In this document: positions 10,262-18,420 of the stretch, one piece after another
Position numbering within the stretch: position 1 is the stretch's first letter
How the letters are laid out: each line of letters opens with the position of its first letter
Assembly: GCA_035938875.1 (NCBI GenBank)
Contig: DASZGL010000115.1
Span: 1-57,468 of the forward strand
Reading direction: 5' to 3'
Source of the DNA: DASZGL01 sp035938875
GTDB lineage: Bacteria; Chloroflexota; Dormibacteria; Aeolococcales; Aeolococcaceae
Length of the DNA stretch: 57,468 bases
Program-made: the position numbers and the translations under genes
The notes under the pieces: model-generated
What the model was told of the DNA's origin: nothing
What the model saw: the letters and a program-made list of their open reading frames with translations, nothing else
Databases searched by the model: none

Positions 10262-10381
10262 ATGGACAAGAACCTGGCCCGACGCAACCTGCGGCTCGGC
10301 ATCGTGCTCTTCGTCGTGCTGCTGCTGATGCTGGGCATCACCTTCGTCTGGGCCGAGATCTACCTCGGCGCGGTGAAGTGA
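10262..10381 (+). CDS. 39-residue single-helix membrane protein
   Basis: A tiny gene with a good ribosome binding site (GGAGG at 10252-10256, 5 nt before ATG). The product has a basic N-terminus (MDKNLARRNLR) and a single hydrophobic helix (about 12-33). It lies between ctaB and another small membrane subunit. A small accessory subunit of the oxidase is likely from context, but I see no recognisable motif. Confidence 0.65.
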   Translation: MDKNLARRNLRLGIVLFVVLLLMLGITFVWAEIYLGAVK

Positions 10382-10382
10382 G

Positions 10383-10625
10383 ATGACCGAGTCCCACAGT
10401 GTCGGCCCACACGATGATGGCCAGGACGCCGGGCATGGTCATGACGAGATCCACCTGCCGCCGAACAGCTGGAGCCCGATCGTCCTTGCGCTCGCGCTGA
10501 CGGCGACGTTCATCGGCTTCATCGTCGGGGCGTGGTTGTGGATCGTCGGCCTGGTGGTCACGGTGGCCGCGCTCATCGCCTGGCTGCGCGCCGCCCGCAC
10601 CGAGTTCGGCGACCTCCCGGACTGA
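10383..10625 (+). CDS. Small two-helix oxidase-associated protein (subunit IV-like)
   Basis: Eighty residues with a His/Asp-rich N-terminus (HDDGQDAGHGHDEIHLPPNSW), then two hydrophobic helices (about 31-50 and 52-68). The HxPPxSWxP lead into the first helix resembles small subunit IV-like proteins of bacterial cytochrome c oxidases. It starts 1 nt after the preceding stop, within the oxidase operon. The histidine cluster could bind copper or protons, but that is speculation. Confidence 0.65.
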   Translation: MTESHSVGPHDDGQDAGHGHDEIHLPPNSWSPIVLALALTATFIGFIVGAWLWIVGLVVTVAALIAWLRAARTEFGDLPD

Positions 10626-10641
10626 CCGCGCGTCCACAGCT

Positions 10642-11487
10642 ATGACGGGGCATCTCGGCGTGGGTGACTGGACGCTGGAACCCACGGTGACCTTCGGACT
10701 GCTCGGCCTCGTGGTCGTCTACGCGGTTCTCATGCGTCGCGGACAGCTGAGCTCGAGCGACGACGTCTCCCCGTGGTTCGCGTCGGTGCGACTTCGCCCT
10801 GTGTTCTTCGCCATGGGCATCATCAGCGGGTTCGTCGCGCTCGCCTCGCCCATCGACACCGGCGGCGACACCTACCTGCTGTCGCTGCACATGGTCCAGC
10901 ACCTGGTCTTGATGATGGTCGCGCCACCGCTGGTGCTGCTGGGAATCTGCGGTGCCGCGCCGGTCGCCGACGACGTCGCCCGGGCGTGGCGCGGGTTGTG
11001 GACGTGGCTCACGCGCCCCTGGCCGGCAACGCTGCTGTTCAACGCGGTGCTCCTCGTCTGGCACATTCCCGCGCTGTACGACGCGACCCTGACGACCGAG
11101 CCCATCCACGTGTTCGAGCACCTGACGTTCATCGCCGTCGGCGTCATCTTCTGGTGGCCGATCGTCGATCCGCTGCGCAGGCGCCAGACACGGCCGGTGA
11201 GCCCGTTCCAGAAAATCGCCATGCTCGTGCTCGCCGGCATCCCGCCGACGGTGCTCGGATTCGTCCTCGCCCTCGGCCAGTCGCCGTACTACGACTTCTA
11301 CGCCAGGGCGCCGCGACTCTGGGGGATCTCGGCGGTATCCGATCAGCAGCTCGCCGGGGTGATCATGCTCGGCGTCGGCAACCTCATCTACTTCGCGGCG
11401 ATCTCGGTCATCTTCCTGCGCCTGTTCGCTGATCCCGCCGCCGACGAGCGCGAGGCCGCGCGTGCACCACGCCATGCCGCCGGCTGA
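10642..11487 (+). CDS. ctaG: CtaG-like cytochrome c oxidase assembly protein
   Basis: A 281-residue membrane protein of the caa3_CtaG family (not the Cox11-type CtaG). This family helps copper delivery to the oxidase and is found in Gram-positive and related oxidase clusters. About seven helices are visible. Conserved features include SLHMVQHLVLMMVAPPL (residues about 78-94), VWHIPALYD, FEHLTFIAVG and FWWPIVDP, each with His or acidic residues near membrane faces. It closes the oxidase gene set. A copper-protein gene follows 180 nt downstream. Confidence 0.87.
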   Translation: MTGHLGVGDWTLEPTVTFGLLGLVVVYAVLMRRGQLSSSDDVSPWFASVRLRPVFFAMGIISGFVALASPIDTGGDTYLLSLHMVQHLVLMMVAPPLVLLGICGAAPVADDVARAWRGLWTWLTRPWPATLLFNAVLLVWHIPALYDATLTTEPIHVFEHLTFIAVGVIFWWPIVDPLRRRQTRPVSPFQKIAMLVLAGIPPTVLGFVLALGQSPYYDFYARAPRLWGISAVSDQQLAGVIMLGVGNLIYFAAISVIFLRLFADPAADEREAARAPRHAAG

Positions 11488-11668
11488 GCTGCCCGGCGAG
11501 CGGCATCGACCGCTGGCGATAATGTCGCCGGTCCGCGAACCGGACCCCGGGGCGACGTGGCCTGGGGTGATCACCCCACAGCCCACTCGCGACCTTGGCA
11601 CCCATGGCCCAATGGCGGTGCCCGGCGGTTCATGGCGCAGGGCCACGGCCACCAGGAGGAGGCGGCTG

Positions 11669-12064
11669 ATGCGGAGATGGCGGACCATGCTGCTGGGCCT
11701 GTGCTCGAGCGCGGTGCTCGTCCTCAGCGCCTGCGGCAACGGTCCCCCGTCCGACCAGGGCAACGACGGCGGCGGCGTCGACACCAGCGGCATCCAGGCC
11801 GTCAACCCTCCGGCCACCGCCGCAGGAGCGCCGATCAAGGGGACCGACAACCTCACCTTCGATCCGGGGACGTCGTCCGCCAAGGTGGGTGACGTGGTCG
11901 AGTGGGACGCGCAGACCGTCGACCACAACGTCACCTTCGACAATGGCCCGCGGGCGGACCTGCCCGCGGGTGGGAAGGTCCAGTTCAAGTTCACCAAGGC
12001 GGGCAGCTTCCACTACACCTGCACCATCCACCCGGGCATGGAGGGAACGCTGAACGTCAGCTGA
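11669..12064 (+). CDS. Plastocyanin-like cupredoxin lipoprotein
   Basis: Secreted type I copper protein of 131 residues, probably a diffusible or membrane-tethered electron carrier for the oxidase. The start is fixed by a strong Shine-Dalgarno sequence (AGGAGGAGG, 11654-11662) 6 nt before ATG. A signal peptide ends in the lipobox LSAC, followed by a Gly/Asp linker. The cupredoxin fold shows the ligands His (VDHNVTF), Cys and His (YTCTIHPGM) and Met. The structured repeat described next begins right after its stop. Confidence 0.9.
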   Translation: MRRWRTMLLGLCSSAVLVLSACGNGPPSDQGNDGGGVDTSGIQAVNPPATAAGAPIKGTDNLTFDPGTSSAKVGDVVEWDAQTVDHNVTFDNGPRADLPAGGKVQFKFTKAGSFHYTCTIHPGMEGTLNVS

Positions 12065-12174
12065 GGCAGCGCCCTGCGCCGACGGGCGCGGCGGCCGCCG
12101 AGGACGGCCGGAGGGGGTGAGGCCGATCCGCGCTCAGCCCGGTCGGCAGTGAAGAGGGGGGAGCATCCCCCCTC
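12065..12174 (+). repeat. Structured palindromic repeat, long copy 1
   Basis: Begins immediately after the cupredoxin stop and reaches the birA stop codon (convergent). The 5' part (12065-12111) is a GC-rich module containing GGCCGCCGAGGACGGCC. The 3' part (12112-12174) has two hairpins. One is a long imperfect one (GCCGAT...GGTCGGC around GCTCAGC). The other is GGGGGG-AGCAT-CCCCCC followed by T. Nearly the same sequence occurs in reverse at 33124-33240. The 3' part alone occurs twice in argH. It is likely a bidirectional terminator or REP-like mobile element. Confidence 0.8.
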
Positions 12175-12943
12175 AGTCGAGGTGGATGTCGCCGGCGACC
12201 AGCCGCTCGACGCCGGCGGCGGTGCGCAACAGCAGCGCCCCATCGTCGGCGACGTCGATGGCGATCCCGCGAATCTCTCCGCGGGGCGTCACGGCGACGA
12301 CCGCCTCGCCTAGGCCGATGGCGCGCGATCTCCAGTCGGGGAGCAACCCCACGAGTCCCGCCTCCTCGAGCGTGTCCAGGCGGCGCCAGAGCGCGTCGAG
12401 AACGAAGCCCAGCAGGACGTCCGCAGCCGGCGGGGCTGCCGGGGGGGCCATGAGCCGGTGCAGGCTCACACCGCGCACGCCGTCGGGGAAGGCCGTGACC
12501 GTGAGGTTGACGCCGGCGCCGAGCACCACGGCGTTCTCCGGCCCCGGTGCCAGCGGCTCGAGCTCGGCGAGGATCCCGGCGAGCTTGCCACCGCCGGCGA
12601 CGACGTCGTTGGGCCACTTCAGCCGGGCGTAGACGCCGCACCGAGTCTCGAGCGCGTCACATAGCGCGAGGCCGGCGGCGATGGGCACCCCGGCTGTTGC
12701 CGCACTGCCCACGCGCAGCAGCACGGAGAAGAGCAGCGCAGTGCCCGGCGGTGCCACCCAGCTGCGCCCCTGGCGTCCCCGACCCGCCGTCTGCTCGGCG
12801 GCGATGCAGCAAAAGCCCGGGGCGGCGCCGGAGCGAGCCGCTTCGCGGACGACGTCCTGGGTGCTGCGCGTTCGCGCCAGGCGACGCAGAGTCACCTGTG
12901 GTGTGCCGCGCTGCGCCATACCGTCCGGTGGGGCAGGGCTCAT
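12173..12943 (-). CDS. birA: Biotin--[acetyl-CoA carboxylase] ligase
   Basis: Attaches biotin to the carrier domain of biotin-dependent carboxylases. The 256-residue product has the biotin/ATP loop AGRGRQGRSW (about residues 53-62), LKWPNDVV (near 110) and GGKLAGILAE. A C-terminal SH3-like domain follows. It lacks the N-terminal winged helix of bifunctional BirA, so it is a group I enzyme without repressor function. The start ATG at 12943 has GGAG upstream; ATG 12919 is an alternative. The frame extends far upstream but without family similarity. Confidence 0.93.
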   Translation of the reverse strand: MSPAPPDGMAQRGTPQVTLRRLARTRSTQDVVREAARSGAAPGFCCIAAEQTAGRGRQGRSWVAPPGTALLFSVLLRVGSAATAGVPIAAGLALCDALETRCGVYARLKWPNDVVAGGGKLAGILAELEPLAPGPENAVVLGAGVNLTVTAFPDGVRGVSLHRLMAPPAAPPAADVLLGFVLDALWRRLDTLEEAGLVGLLPDWRSRAIGLGEAVVAVTPRGEIRGIAIDVADDGALLLRTAAGVERLVAGDIHLD

Positions 12944-13063
12944 GGCTCGGGAATCTCCATCTTGACTGGCCCTCCGAGTGGCAATAGCATGCCCATGACG
13001 CATTGGGGTGGAGGCTCCATGCGTCGCGCGCGGGTCTGCGAGAGCAGAGCACAAGGGGCAGGG

Positions 13064-13375
13064 ATGATCGAAGAAACATGCATGGAGATCGGCGAACTCG
13101 CCGAGCGGCACGAGGTGGAGCGCGAGCGCCGGTACGCGCGTCGCAACAAGATCCGCTTCATCGATGAGCTGCTCAATGAGTTCGAGCTCCTCAACCTCGC
13201 CGACGAGGGCGAGATCCCCCGAGAGCTGACCGGGCGTGCCTACCGGTTCATCGAGGAGGAGGAGCACCCAATCTCGCGGCGGCCGCTCCAGGAGATCCGC
13301 ATCACCGAGTGGATGGATGCTCTCTACGACGTCCAGGACACCCTGATGCTCAGCGTCGAGGACGACATCGACTGA
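13064..13375 (+). CDS. Hypothetical charged 103-residue protein
   Basis: Unrecognised. From ATG 13064 (AAGGGG upstream) it encodes a strongly charged, probably helical cytoplasmic protein. An Arg/Glu-rich stretch (ERHEVERERRYARRNKIRF) comes first, an acidic middle (FELLNLADEGEI) next, and an acidic end (SVEDDID). ATG 13082 is an alternative start. It is divergent from birA and upstream of the DUF35 gene. Codon-position composition matches neighbouring genes, which supports coding. No motif allows a function. Confidence 0.6.
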   Translation: MIEETCMEIGELAERHEVERERRYARRNKIRFIDELLNEFELLNLADEGEIPRELTGRAYRFIEEEEHPISRRPLQEIRITEWMDALYDVQDTLMLSVEDDID

Positions 13376-13424
13376 CGGGTCTCCGGATCGCCGCGGCGCC
13401 GGCGAGGCCGATGCCGCGGGTTGA

Positions 13425-13430
13425 TAGGGT
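13425..13430 (+). promoter_or_regulatory. -10-like element for leaderless DUF35 gene
   Basis: TAGGGT ends 8 nt before the GTG start at 13439. No Shine-Dalgarno sequence is visible between them, so the transcript probably begins at or near the start codon. No convincing -35 box. Confidence 0.4.
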
Positions 13431-13438
13431 CTGTCCGC

Positions 13439-13864
13439 GTGCTCCAGCCCTTCATTCCCCCTGATCTCGACGCCGACACCGAGCCGTTCTGGCGCGGCTG
13501 CGCCGAGGGTAGGCTGGTCATCGCCCGCTGCCGTGTCTGCGGCCTCTACCTCCACCCGCCGCGTCCCGCCTGCCGCCGCTGCCGATCGATGGACATCGAG
13601 CGCGTCGAGGTCAGCGGGCGCGGCGTCGTGTACAGCTTCACGCTGGCATACCACGCGTTCATCCCCTCGCTCGAAGTGCCCTACGTCATCGCCATCGTCG
13701 AGCTCGCCGAACAGCCCGGGCTGCGGATGATGACCAACATCGTCGGCTGCGATCCCCACACGGTCCGCATCGGCATGGCGGTTCGAGCGACGTTCGCGGT
13801 ATTCGCCGGCGTCGACGGCATCGCCGCGCCGCACTTCGTGCCCGACGGCGACGTGGCGGCGTGA
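13439..13864 (+). CDS. DUF35 (Zn-ribbon/OB-fold) acyl-CoA-binding partner
   Basis: DUF35 proteins pair with thiolase-like enzymes and bind acyl-CoA through an OB fold. The 141 residues include a rubredoxin-like zinc knuckle with Cys31, Cys34, Cys45 and Cys48 (CRVCGLYLHPPRPACRRC). The OB-fold strand GRGVVYSFTLAYHAF and the closing PHFVPDG tail follow. The GTG 13439 start is chosen from the -10 spacing; a TTG 18 nt earlier would add six residues. Its stop overlaps the thiolase start (GTGA), the arrangement seen for ChsH2/Ltp2-type pairs. Confidence 0.87.
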   Translation: MLQPFIPPDLDADTEPFWRGCAEGRLVIARCRVCGLYLHPPRPACRRCRSMDIERVEVSGRGVVYSFTLAYHAFIPSLEVPYVIAIVELAEQPGLRMMTNIVGCDPHTVRIGMAVRATFAVFAGVDGIAAPHFVPDGDVAA

Positions 13865-15036
13865 GCAGCGGTACCGGCGCCGCGGTCACTGGCGCAGCCT
13901 ACTCGGCTGTCGGTCGCAAGCTCGGTCGCACCGTGCTCTCGCTGGCGTGCGAGTCGGGGCTTGCCGCGATCGCCGACGCCGGGCTGGCGGTAGACGACAT
14001 CGACGGCTACTGCGCGTACGGCGGCGCCGGCGGTCGCGGCTTCAGCGGGCCATCCTCGTACGAGGTGATCGACAGCCTGGGCATCTGGCCGTCGTGGCAT
14101 GCCACCGGAGCGGAGATCCCCGGACAGCTCGGCGCGGTGATGATCGCGGTCATGGCGATCGGCGCCGGTATGGCCAGACACGTCCTCGTCCAGCGCACCG
14201 TCGCCGAGGCGACGTACGGGCTCAGCTCACAGCAGATGGGCAGCAGCGGCGGGCGCGCACCAGGTGGCGACTTCTCCTTCCTGCTTCCCTTCAACGCCGT
14301 GTCCGCAGCCAACTGGCTGGCGCTCAACGCGACACGGTACATGCACACCTACTCACTCACCCAGGAGCAGCTGGCCTGGGTGGCGCTCAACGGTCGTCGC
14401 CACGCCGCGCGTAACCCCCGCGCGGTCTTCCGTGCGCCGTTGACCATGGACGAGTACATGGCATCGCGCTGGATCTCCACGCCGTTCAAGCTGTTCGACT
14501 GCGACGTCGCCGTCGACGGCTCCACCAGCTTTGTCATCAGCGCCGTCGACGCCAGCAGCGGGCTGCGACACGAGCCCGCCGTGGTCGAGGCGATGGGTGC
14601 GGCGATGCGCGGCCGGCCTTTGTGGGACCAGTGGGAGGATCTCACCACCACAGCCTCTCGAGACGCCGGCGCCGAGTTATGGTCTAAAACGGCATATACG
14701 CCATCTGACGTCGACGTGGCTCAGCTCTACGACGGCTTCTCCTTCCTCACCATCACCTGGCTCGAGGGACTTCGCCTGGTGCCTGTCGGCGAGTCGGGGG
14801 CGTTCCTCATGGGTGGAGCCAACACCGACCTGGACGGACGCCTGCCACTCAACACCTGGGGTGGCCAGCTGAGCAGCGGACGGCTGCACGGTTTCGGCTT
14901 TCTCGCCGAGGCCTGTCACCAGCTCTGGGGCGTCGCCGGGGAACACCAGGTCGTCGCCAAGCCAGTCAATGTCGTCGCCGTCGGCGCCGGCGGAGGCAAC
15001 ACCTGTGGCTGCCTGCTGGTGCGCCGCCCCGACTGA
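13861..15036 (+). CDS. Thiolase-like (lipid-transfer-protein/Ltp2-type) enzyme
   Basis: A 391-residue thiolase-superfamily protein translated with its DUF35 partner. The N-terminal region where true thiolases have the nucleophilic Cys reads WHATGAEIPGQLG, without cysteine. The family's later features are present: VAQLYDGFSFLTITWLEGL with a Tyr-Asp pair, and NTWGGQLSSGRLHGFGFLAEACHQL. Lack of the nucleophile plus DUF35 pairing matches Ltp2-type retro-aldolases of steroid side-chain degradation rather than ketothiolases. The substrate here is unknown; no other steroid genes are in view. Confidence 0.82.
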   Translation: MSSGTGAAVTGAAYSAVGRKLGRTVLSLACESGLAAIADAGLAVDDIDGYCAYGGAGGRGFSGPSSYEVIDSLGIWPSWHATGAEIPGQLGAVMIAVMAIGAGMARHVLVQRTVAEATYGLSSQQMGSSGGRAPGGDFSFLLPFNAVSAANWLALNATRYMHTYSLTQEQLAWVALNGRRHAARNPRAVFRAPLTMDEYMASRWISTPFKLFDCDVAVDGSTSFVISAVDASSGLRHEPAVVEAMGAAMRGRPLWDQWEDLTTTASRDAGAELWSKTAYTPSDVDVAQLYDGFSFLTITWLEGLRLVPVGESGAFLMGGANTDLDGRLPLNTWGGQLSSGRLHGFGFLAEACHQLWGVAGEHQVVAKPVNVVAVGAGGGNTCGCLLVRRPD

Positions 15037-15080
15037 CCCTGCGACAATCGCGCGCGCCATCGCCAGCGGAGGAGAAATCG

Positions 15081-15869
15081 ATGCCGTTCGCCGAGGTCAA
15101 CGGACAGCGCCTCTACTACGAGGACACTGACGGCGACGGCGCGGCGGTGATTTTCTCCCACGGTCTGTTGATGGACCAGGAGATGTTCGCGCCGCAGGTT
15201 ACCGCGCTGCGTGGCGAGTATCGCTGCATCAGCTGGGACGAGCGGGGTCATGGACAGACGGGACCGGCCACGCAGGCCTTCAGCTACTGGGACTCGGCTG
15301 ACGACGTTCACGCACTGGCTGCTCACCTCGGCGTCGATCGAGCTTTCCTCGTGGGCATGTCGCAAGGCGGTTTTGTCGCTCTGCGCGCTGCGCTGCGCTA
15401 TCCCGACTTCGTGCGCGGCATCGGCCTGATCGACACCCAGGCCGGGGTCGAGGATCCCGACCTGGTGCCCCAGTACCGTTTGATGAGCGAGACGTGGCAG
15501 GAGCACGGACTCAACGACGATCTCGCCGAGATCATCGCCGGGATCATCATGAGCCCAGGCTTTCCCGGCAATGGCGATTGGATCGCCAAGTGGAAGGCGC
15601 AACCGGTGGATCACCTCGACGTGCCGCTGGAGACTCTTTTCAGCCGCGAGGACCTGCACGACCGCCTCGCTGAGATCCGCTGTCCCGCGATCGTCTTCCA
15701 CGGCGAGGCCGATGCGGCCATTCCCATGGAGCAGGCCGAGGCTCTGGCCACAGGGCTACCCAACTGCGACGCGCTGGTGCGGATTCCCGGCGCGGGGCAC
15801 GCCAGCAACCTCTCGCACCCCGACGCGGTCAACGGACCGCTGCTCCAGTTCCTGCAGCGGCACGCGTAG
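15081..15869 (+). CDS. Alpha/beta hydrolase
   Basis: Cytoplasmic alpha/beta-fold hydrolase of 262 residues. It has the oxyanion motif SHGLLMD, the nucleophile elbow GMSQGG (Ser near residue 95), the acid in FHGEADAAIP (near 216) and the catalytic His in GAGHASN (near 242). This is the layout of 3-oxoadipate enol-lactonase/haloperoxidase-like enzymes. A GGAGGAGAA ribosome site precedes the ATG. It follows the thiolase gene by 44 nt in the same direction and may act on the same pathway. The exact substrate cannot be told. Confidence 0.85.
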   Translation: MPFAEVNGQRLYYEDTDGDGAAVIFSHGLLMDQEMFAPQVTALRGEYRCISWDERGHGQTGPATQAFSYWDSADDVHALAAHLGVDRAFLVGMSQGGFVALRAALRYPDFVRGIGLIDTQAGVEDPDLVPQYRLMSETWQEHGLNDDLAEIIAGIIMSPGFPGNGDWIAKWKAQPVDHLDVPLETLFSREDLHDRLAEIRCPAIVFHGEADAAIPMEQAEALATGLPNCDALVRIPGAGHASNLSHPDAVNGPLLQFLQRHA

Positions 15870-15951
15870 GCGCTTTGCTGCGGGCATAGAAGATTCGACG
15901 GTCGGAACGGCTTGTCGCGCACCAGGCAGAGGCGCCTGCAGGGGGTCGGGC

Positions 15952-16578
15952 ATGAACTTCGCTGATGTCGTCCATCGCCGGCGCATCGTCCGTCAGTTCG
16001 AGGAGACGCCGATCGCGCGCGAGGTGCTGGAGCGAATCGCGGCTGTGGCCCAGCGCGCGCCGAGCGCCGGATTCAGCCAGGGTCAGCGTCTGGTGGTGGT
16101 CACCGAGGAAGCGATGCGCCGCCGCGTCGCCGCCGTCGTCGGTGAGGACTTCTACGTCGCCGACGGCTACGGCAGCTGGATCAGCAGGTGCGGAGCACAG
16201 TTCATCCCCTGCGTCAGTGAGCGCATCTACAAGGAGCGGTATCGGGAACCCGACAAAGTCGCCGAGGAGGAGCGCTACCACGACCTCGTCGGAGATGCCG
16301 CCGGAGCAGGGGATGAGGAGTGGGCGATTCCCTATTGGTGGATGGATGCAGGATGCACGGTGATGCTCCTGCTCCTCGCGGTCGTCGACGAGGGACTGGC
16401 CGCGGGATTCTGCGGCGTCAACGAGCCCGCGGCTCTGCAGGCGGCACTGGGAATCCCCGAGGACATGATCCCCGTCGGTGTCATTCCTGTCGGAAGGCCA
16501 AGACCCGACAAACGGTCGCCGTCCCTTGGTCGCGGGCGCGTCGACTTTCCCGAATTCCTGCGTTGGCAGCGGTGGTGA
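15952..16578 (+). CDS. Nitroreductase-family flavoprotein
   Basis: FMN-dependent oxidoreductase of 208 residues. The family start MNFADVVHRRRIVRQFEE with the RR-x-VRxF FMN-phosphate motif comes first. RAPSAGFSQGQRLVVV and AGCTVMLLLLAVVDEGLAAGFCGVNE follow, typical of the second FMN-binding half. The C-terminal GVIPVGRPRPDKR is the closing FMN contact. The start ATG has GGGGG 8 nt upstream. An inserted segment (about residues 85-115) is longer than in the smallest family members. The physiological substrate is unknown. Confidence 0.87.
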   Translation: MNFADVVHRRRIVRQFEETPIAREVLERIAAVAQRAPSAGFSQGQRLVVVTEEAMRRRVAAVVGEDFYVADGYGSWISRCGAQFIPCVSERIYKERYREPDKVAEEERYHDLVGDAAGAGDEEWAIPYWWMDAGCTVMLLLLAVVDEGLAAGFCGVNEPAALQAALGIPEDMIPVGVIPVGRPRPDKRSPSLGRGRVDFPEFLRWQRW

Positions 16579-16594
16579 ACCCAGGCTGGTGATC

Positions 16595-16613
16595 CGCCGC
16601 CGCGTTGGCGGCG
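16595..16613 (+). terminator. Short GC hairpin after the nitroreductase gene
   Basis: CGCCGCC and GGCGGCG pair around a 5-nt loop, 16 nt after the stop. No U-tract follows. A possible transcription end for the 13.4-16.6 kb gene group. Confidence 0.35.
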
Positions 16614-16682
16614 TATCGATGACCGTGCGATGACTCCGCGATCGCGCAGGGGCGATCGGGCGTCGACACGGGAGGTCACGGC

Positions 16683-16943
16683 ATGGCACGACTGACTCGG
16701 CGCGGCTTTCTCCAGACATCCGCGGGCGCGGCGACCGGAGTGGCCGCCATCAGCGTTCCCGGTCTGGCGATGGTGCTCGACCACGGCAGCGCGGCCGCCG
16801 ATCTGCCCGCGTCGGCCGGCGAACCCGTCGTCGCCTACATCCGCGACGCCTCGACCGGCGAGGTCACCGTGATGGCCGGTCACAACGAGGTGACCCAGCA
16901 CGATCCCGAACTGGTCAGGCGCCTGCTCAAAGCGGCGAAGTAA
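16683..16943 (+). CDS. Small Tat-exported protein
   Basis: Eighty-six residues with a twin-arginine signal (LTRRGFLQTSAG, then a hydrophobic stretch) and a short mature part of about 45 residues. It contains EPVVAYIRDASTGEVTVM and ends in a basic helix (LVRRLLKAAK). Ribosome site GGAGG precedes the ATG. Tat export implies folding, or a folded partner, before secretion. It is immediately upstream of the DUF4331 gene and may be carried with it. Small proteins of this layout recur in actinobacteria-like genomes, but the role is not known to me. Confidence 0.75.
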   Translation: MARLTRRGFLQTSAGAATGVAAISVPGLAMVLDHGSAAADLPASAGEPVVAYIRDASTGEVTVMAGHNEVTQHDPELVRRLLKAAK

Positions 16944-16992
16944 GCCGCCTCCTTCCTGCGACAGACCCACTCGCACTCATCGAGGTATATCC

Positions 16993-18402
16993 ATGTCTTC
17001 TCATCGTGAGGCGCCTGCGATCTCCAAGGATCCGGTCGCCGACAGCACCGATCTGTACGCGTTCGTCAGTCCTGACGACCCCGGCAGCGTCACCATCATC
17101 GCCAACTACGTTCCACTCGAGGGCCCGGCCGGCGGTCCCAACTTCTACGAGTTCGGTGACGACGTCCTCTACGAGATCCACATCGATAACGACGGCGACA
17201 ACGAGGCGGACATCACCTATCAGTTCCGCTTCACGACGAAGCAGTTCGTCAAGGACACCTTCCTCTACAACAACGGCCAGATCCTCACGCTCAACGATGC
17301 TCACTGGAACCGGCGCCAGTTCTACTCCGTCACCCGGGTGAAGAACGGCGACTCGGATGTACTGGCGAGTGGACTCTCCTGCCCTCCGTGCAACGTCGGT
17401 CCGCGATCGATCCCGAATTACAGCGCACTGGCCGATGCTGCGATCCACAGTCTTCCCGGTGGAGGCTGGGTGTTCGCCGGCCAGCGTCGGGAGGGGTTCT
17501 TCGTCGACCTCGGCTCGGTCTTCGACCTTCTCGACCTGCGACCGATTCAGTCCCTTCACCTCCTCGGCACCCCGGACTCCCCGGGTGTCGACTCCGGCAT
17601 GGAGGTCAACGTCCACTCCATCGCCATCAAGGTGCCGAAGAGCGCCCTGACACACGACGGCTCCACCCCCGCCGACCAGGCGGATCCGCGTTCGGTTGTC
17701 GGGGTTTGGACCACAGCCAAACGGCGCAGGGTGCGCGTGCGCGAAGAGCAGGACGACACCGAGACGGGACCGTGGATGCAGGTGTCGCGCCTGGGCAACC
17801 CGCTGTTCAACGAGGTAATCGTCCCCATGGGGGACAAGGACAGGTGGAACGCGCTGCCTCCCAAGGCTGACGACCAGTTTGCCAAGTACGTCAAGCATCC
17901 GGAGGTGGCCACGTTGCTGCCGGTGCTGTACCAGACGGGCGGCGTGACGCATTTCCCCAACCTCAAGACCCTCAACACGTCGGGTGCCGAGCGCACCGAC
18001 CTGGTGCTCATCCTGCTCACCGGCATTCCCTCGGGCCCGATCACGGGGTTCCAGAACCACACCAGTGACAAGCCCGCCGACCTGCTTCGGCTCAACATGG
18101 CGATCTCACCGGGATCGCTCAACAACCCGCTGGGCGTCATCGGCGGCGATCTCGCGGGATTCCCCAACGGCCGGCGCGTCTTCGACGACGTCGTCGCCAT
18201 CGAGCTGCGCTGCATCGCCGGCGCGGTGTACAAGCTGATCGACAACACCTTCACACCCGACGCCGCCATCCCCGCGATCAGCGACTTCACCGGCGGCACG
18301 TCGGTGGATGGGGCTGTTCCCGGCTCGGGCAGATACCTGTCCAAGTTCCCGTACCTGGGGCTGCCGCTCGACGGATTCAACGTCGAGTCGGAGGCGAGCT
18401 AG
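16993..18402 (+). CDS. DUF4331 family protein
   Basis: A 469-residue protein starting with the family's diagnostic SSHREAPAISKDPVAD-TDLY segment. It has further DUF4331 blocks (VNVHSIAIKVPKSAL, RLGNPLFNEVIVP, GRRVFDDVVAIELRC). The family is widespread in actinobacteria and proteobacteria and is of unknown biochemical function; it often sits near secreted or redox proteins. No signal peptide is evident, so export, if any, could be by riding with the Tat protein encoded just upstream. GAGG lies 7 nt before the start. Confidence 0.9.
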   Translation: MSSHREAPAISKDPVADSTDLYAFVSPDDPGSVTIIANYVPLEGPAGGPNFYEFGDDVLYEIHIDNDGDNEADITYQFRFTTKQFVKDTFLYNNGQILTLNDAHWNRRQFYSVTRVKNGDSDVLASGLSCPPCNVGPRSIPNYSALADAAIHSLPGGGWVFAGQRREGFFVDLGSVFDLLDLRPIQSLHLLGTPDSPGVDSGMEVNVHSIAIKVPKSALTHDGSTPADQADPRSVVGVWTTAKRRRVRVREEQDDTETGPWMQVSRLGNPLFNEVIVPMGDKDRWNALPPKADDQFAKYVKHPEVATLLPVLYQTGGVTHFPNLKTLNTSGAERTDLVLILLTGIPSGPITGFQNHTSDKPADLLRLNMAISPGSLNNPLGVIGGDLAGFPNGRRVFDDVVAIELRCIAGAVYKLIDNTFTPDAAIPAISDFTGGTSVDGAVPGSGRYLSKFPYLGLPLDGFNVESEAS

Positions 18403-18420
18403 CCGTCCACAACGGTGACC

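Noticed and set aside
10573..11997. 474-codon open frame antisense to ctaG and the cupredoxin gene
   Set aside because: It is a high-GC shadow. Its translation is Arg/His/Pro/Gly-rich without domains, and the plus strand carries convincing genes over the whole span.
12944..13834. N-terminal extension of the birA frame, about 297 codons upstream of its start
   Set aside because: It lies antisense to two plus-strand genes, has no family similarity, and a good ribosome site and family-like start exist at 12943.
13861..15036. Degradative acetyl-CoA acetyltransferase
   Set aside because: The nucleophilic cysteine is missing and a DUF35 partner is fused by overlap; the Ltp2-like aldolase class fits better.
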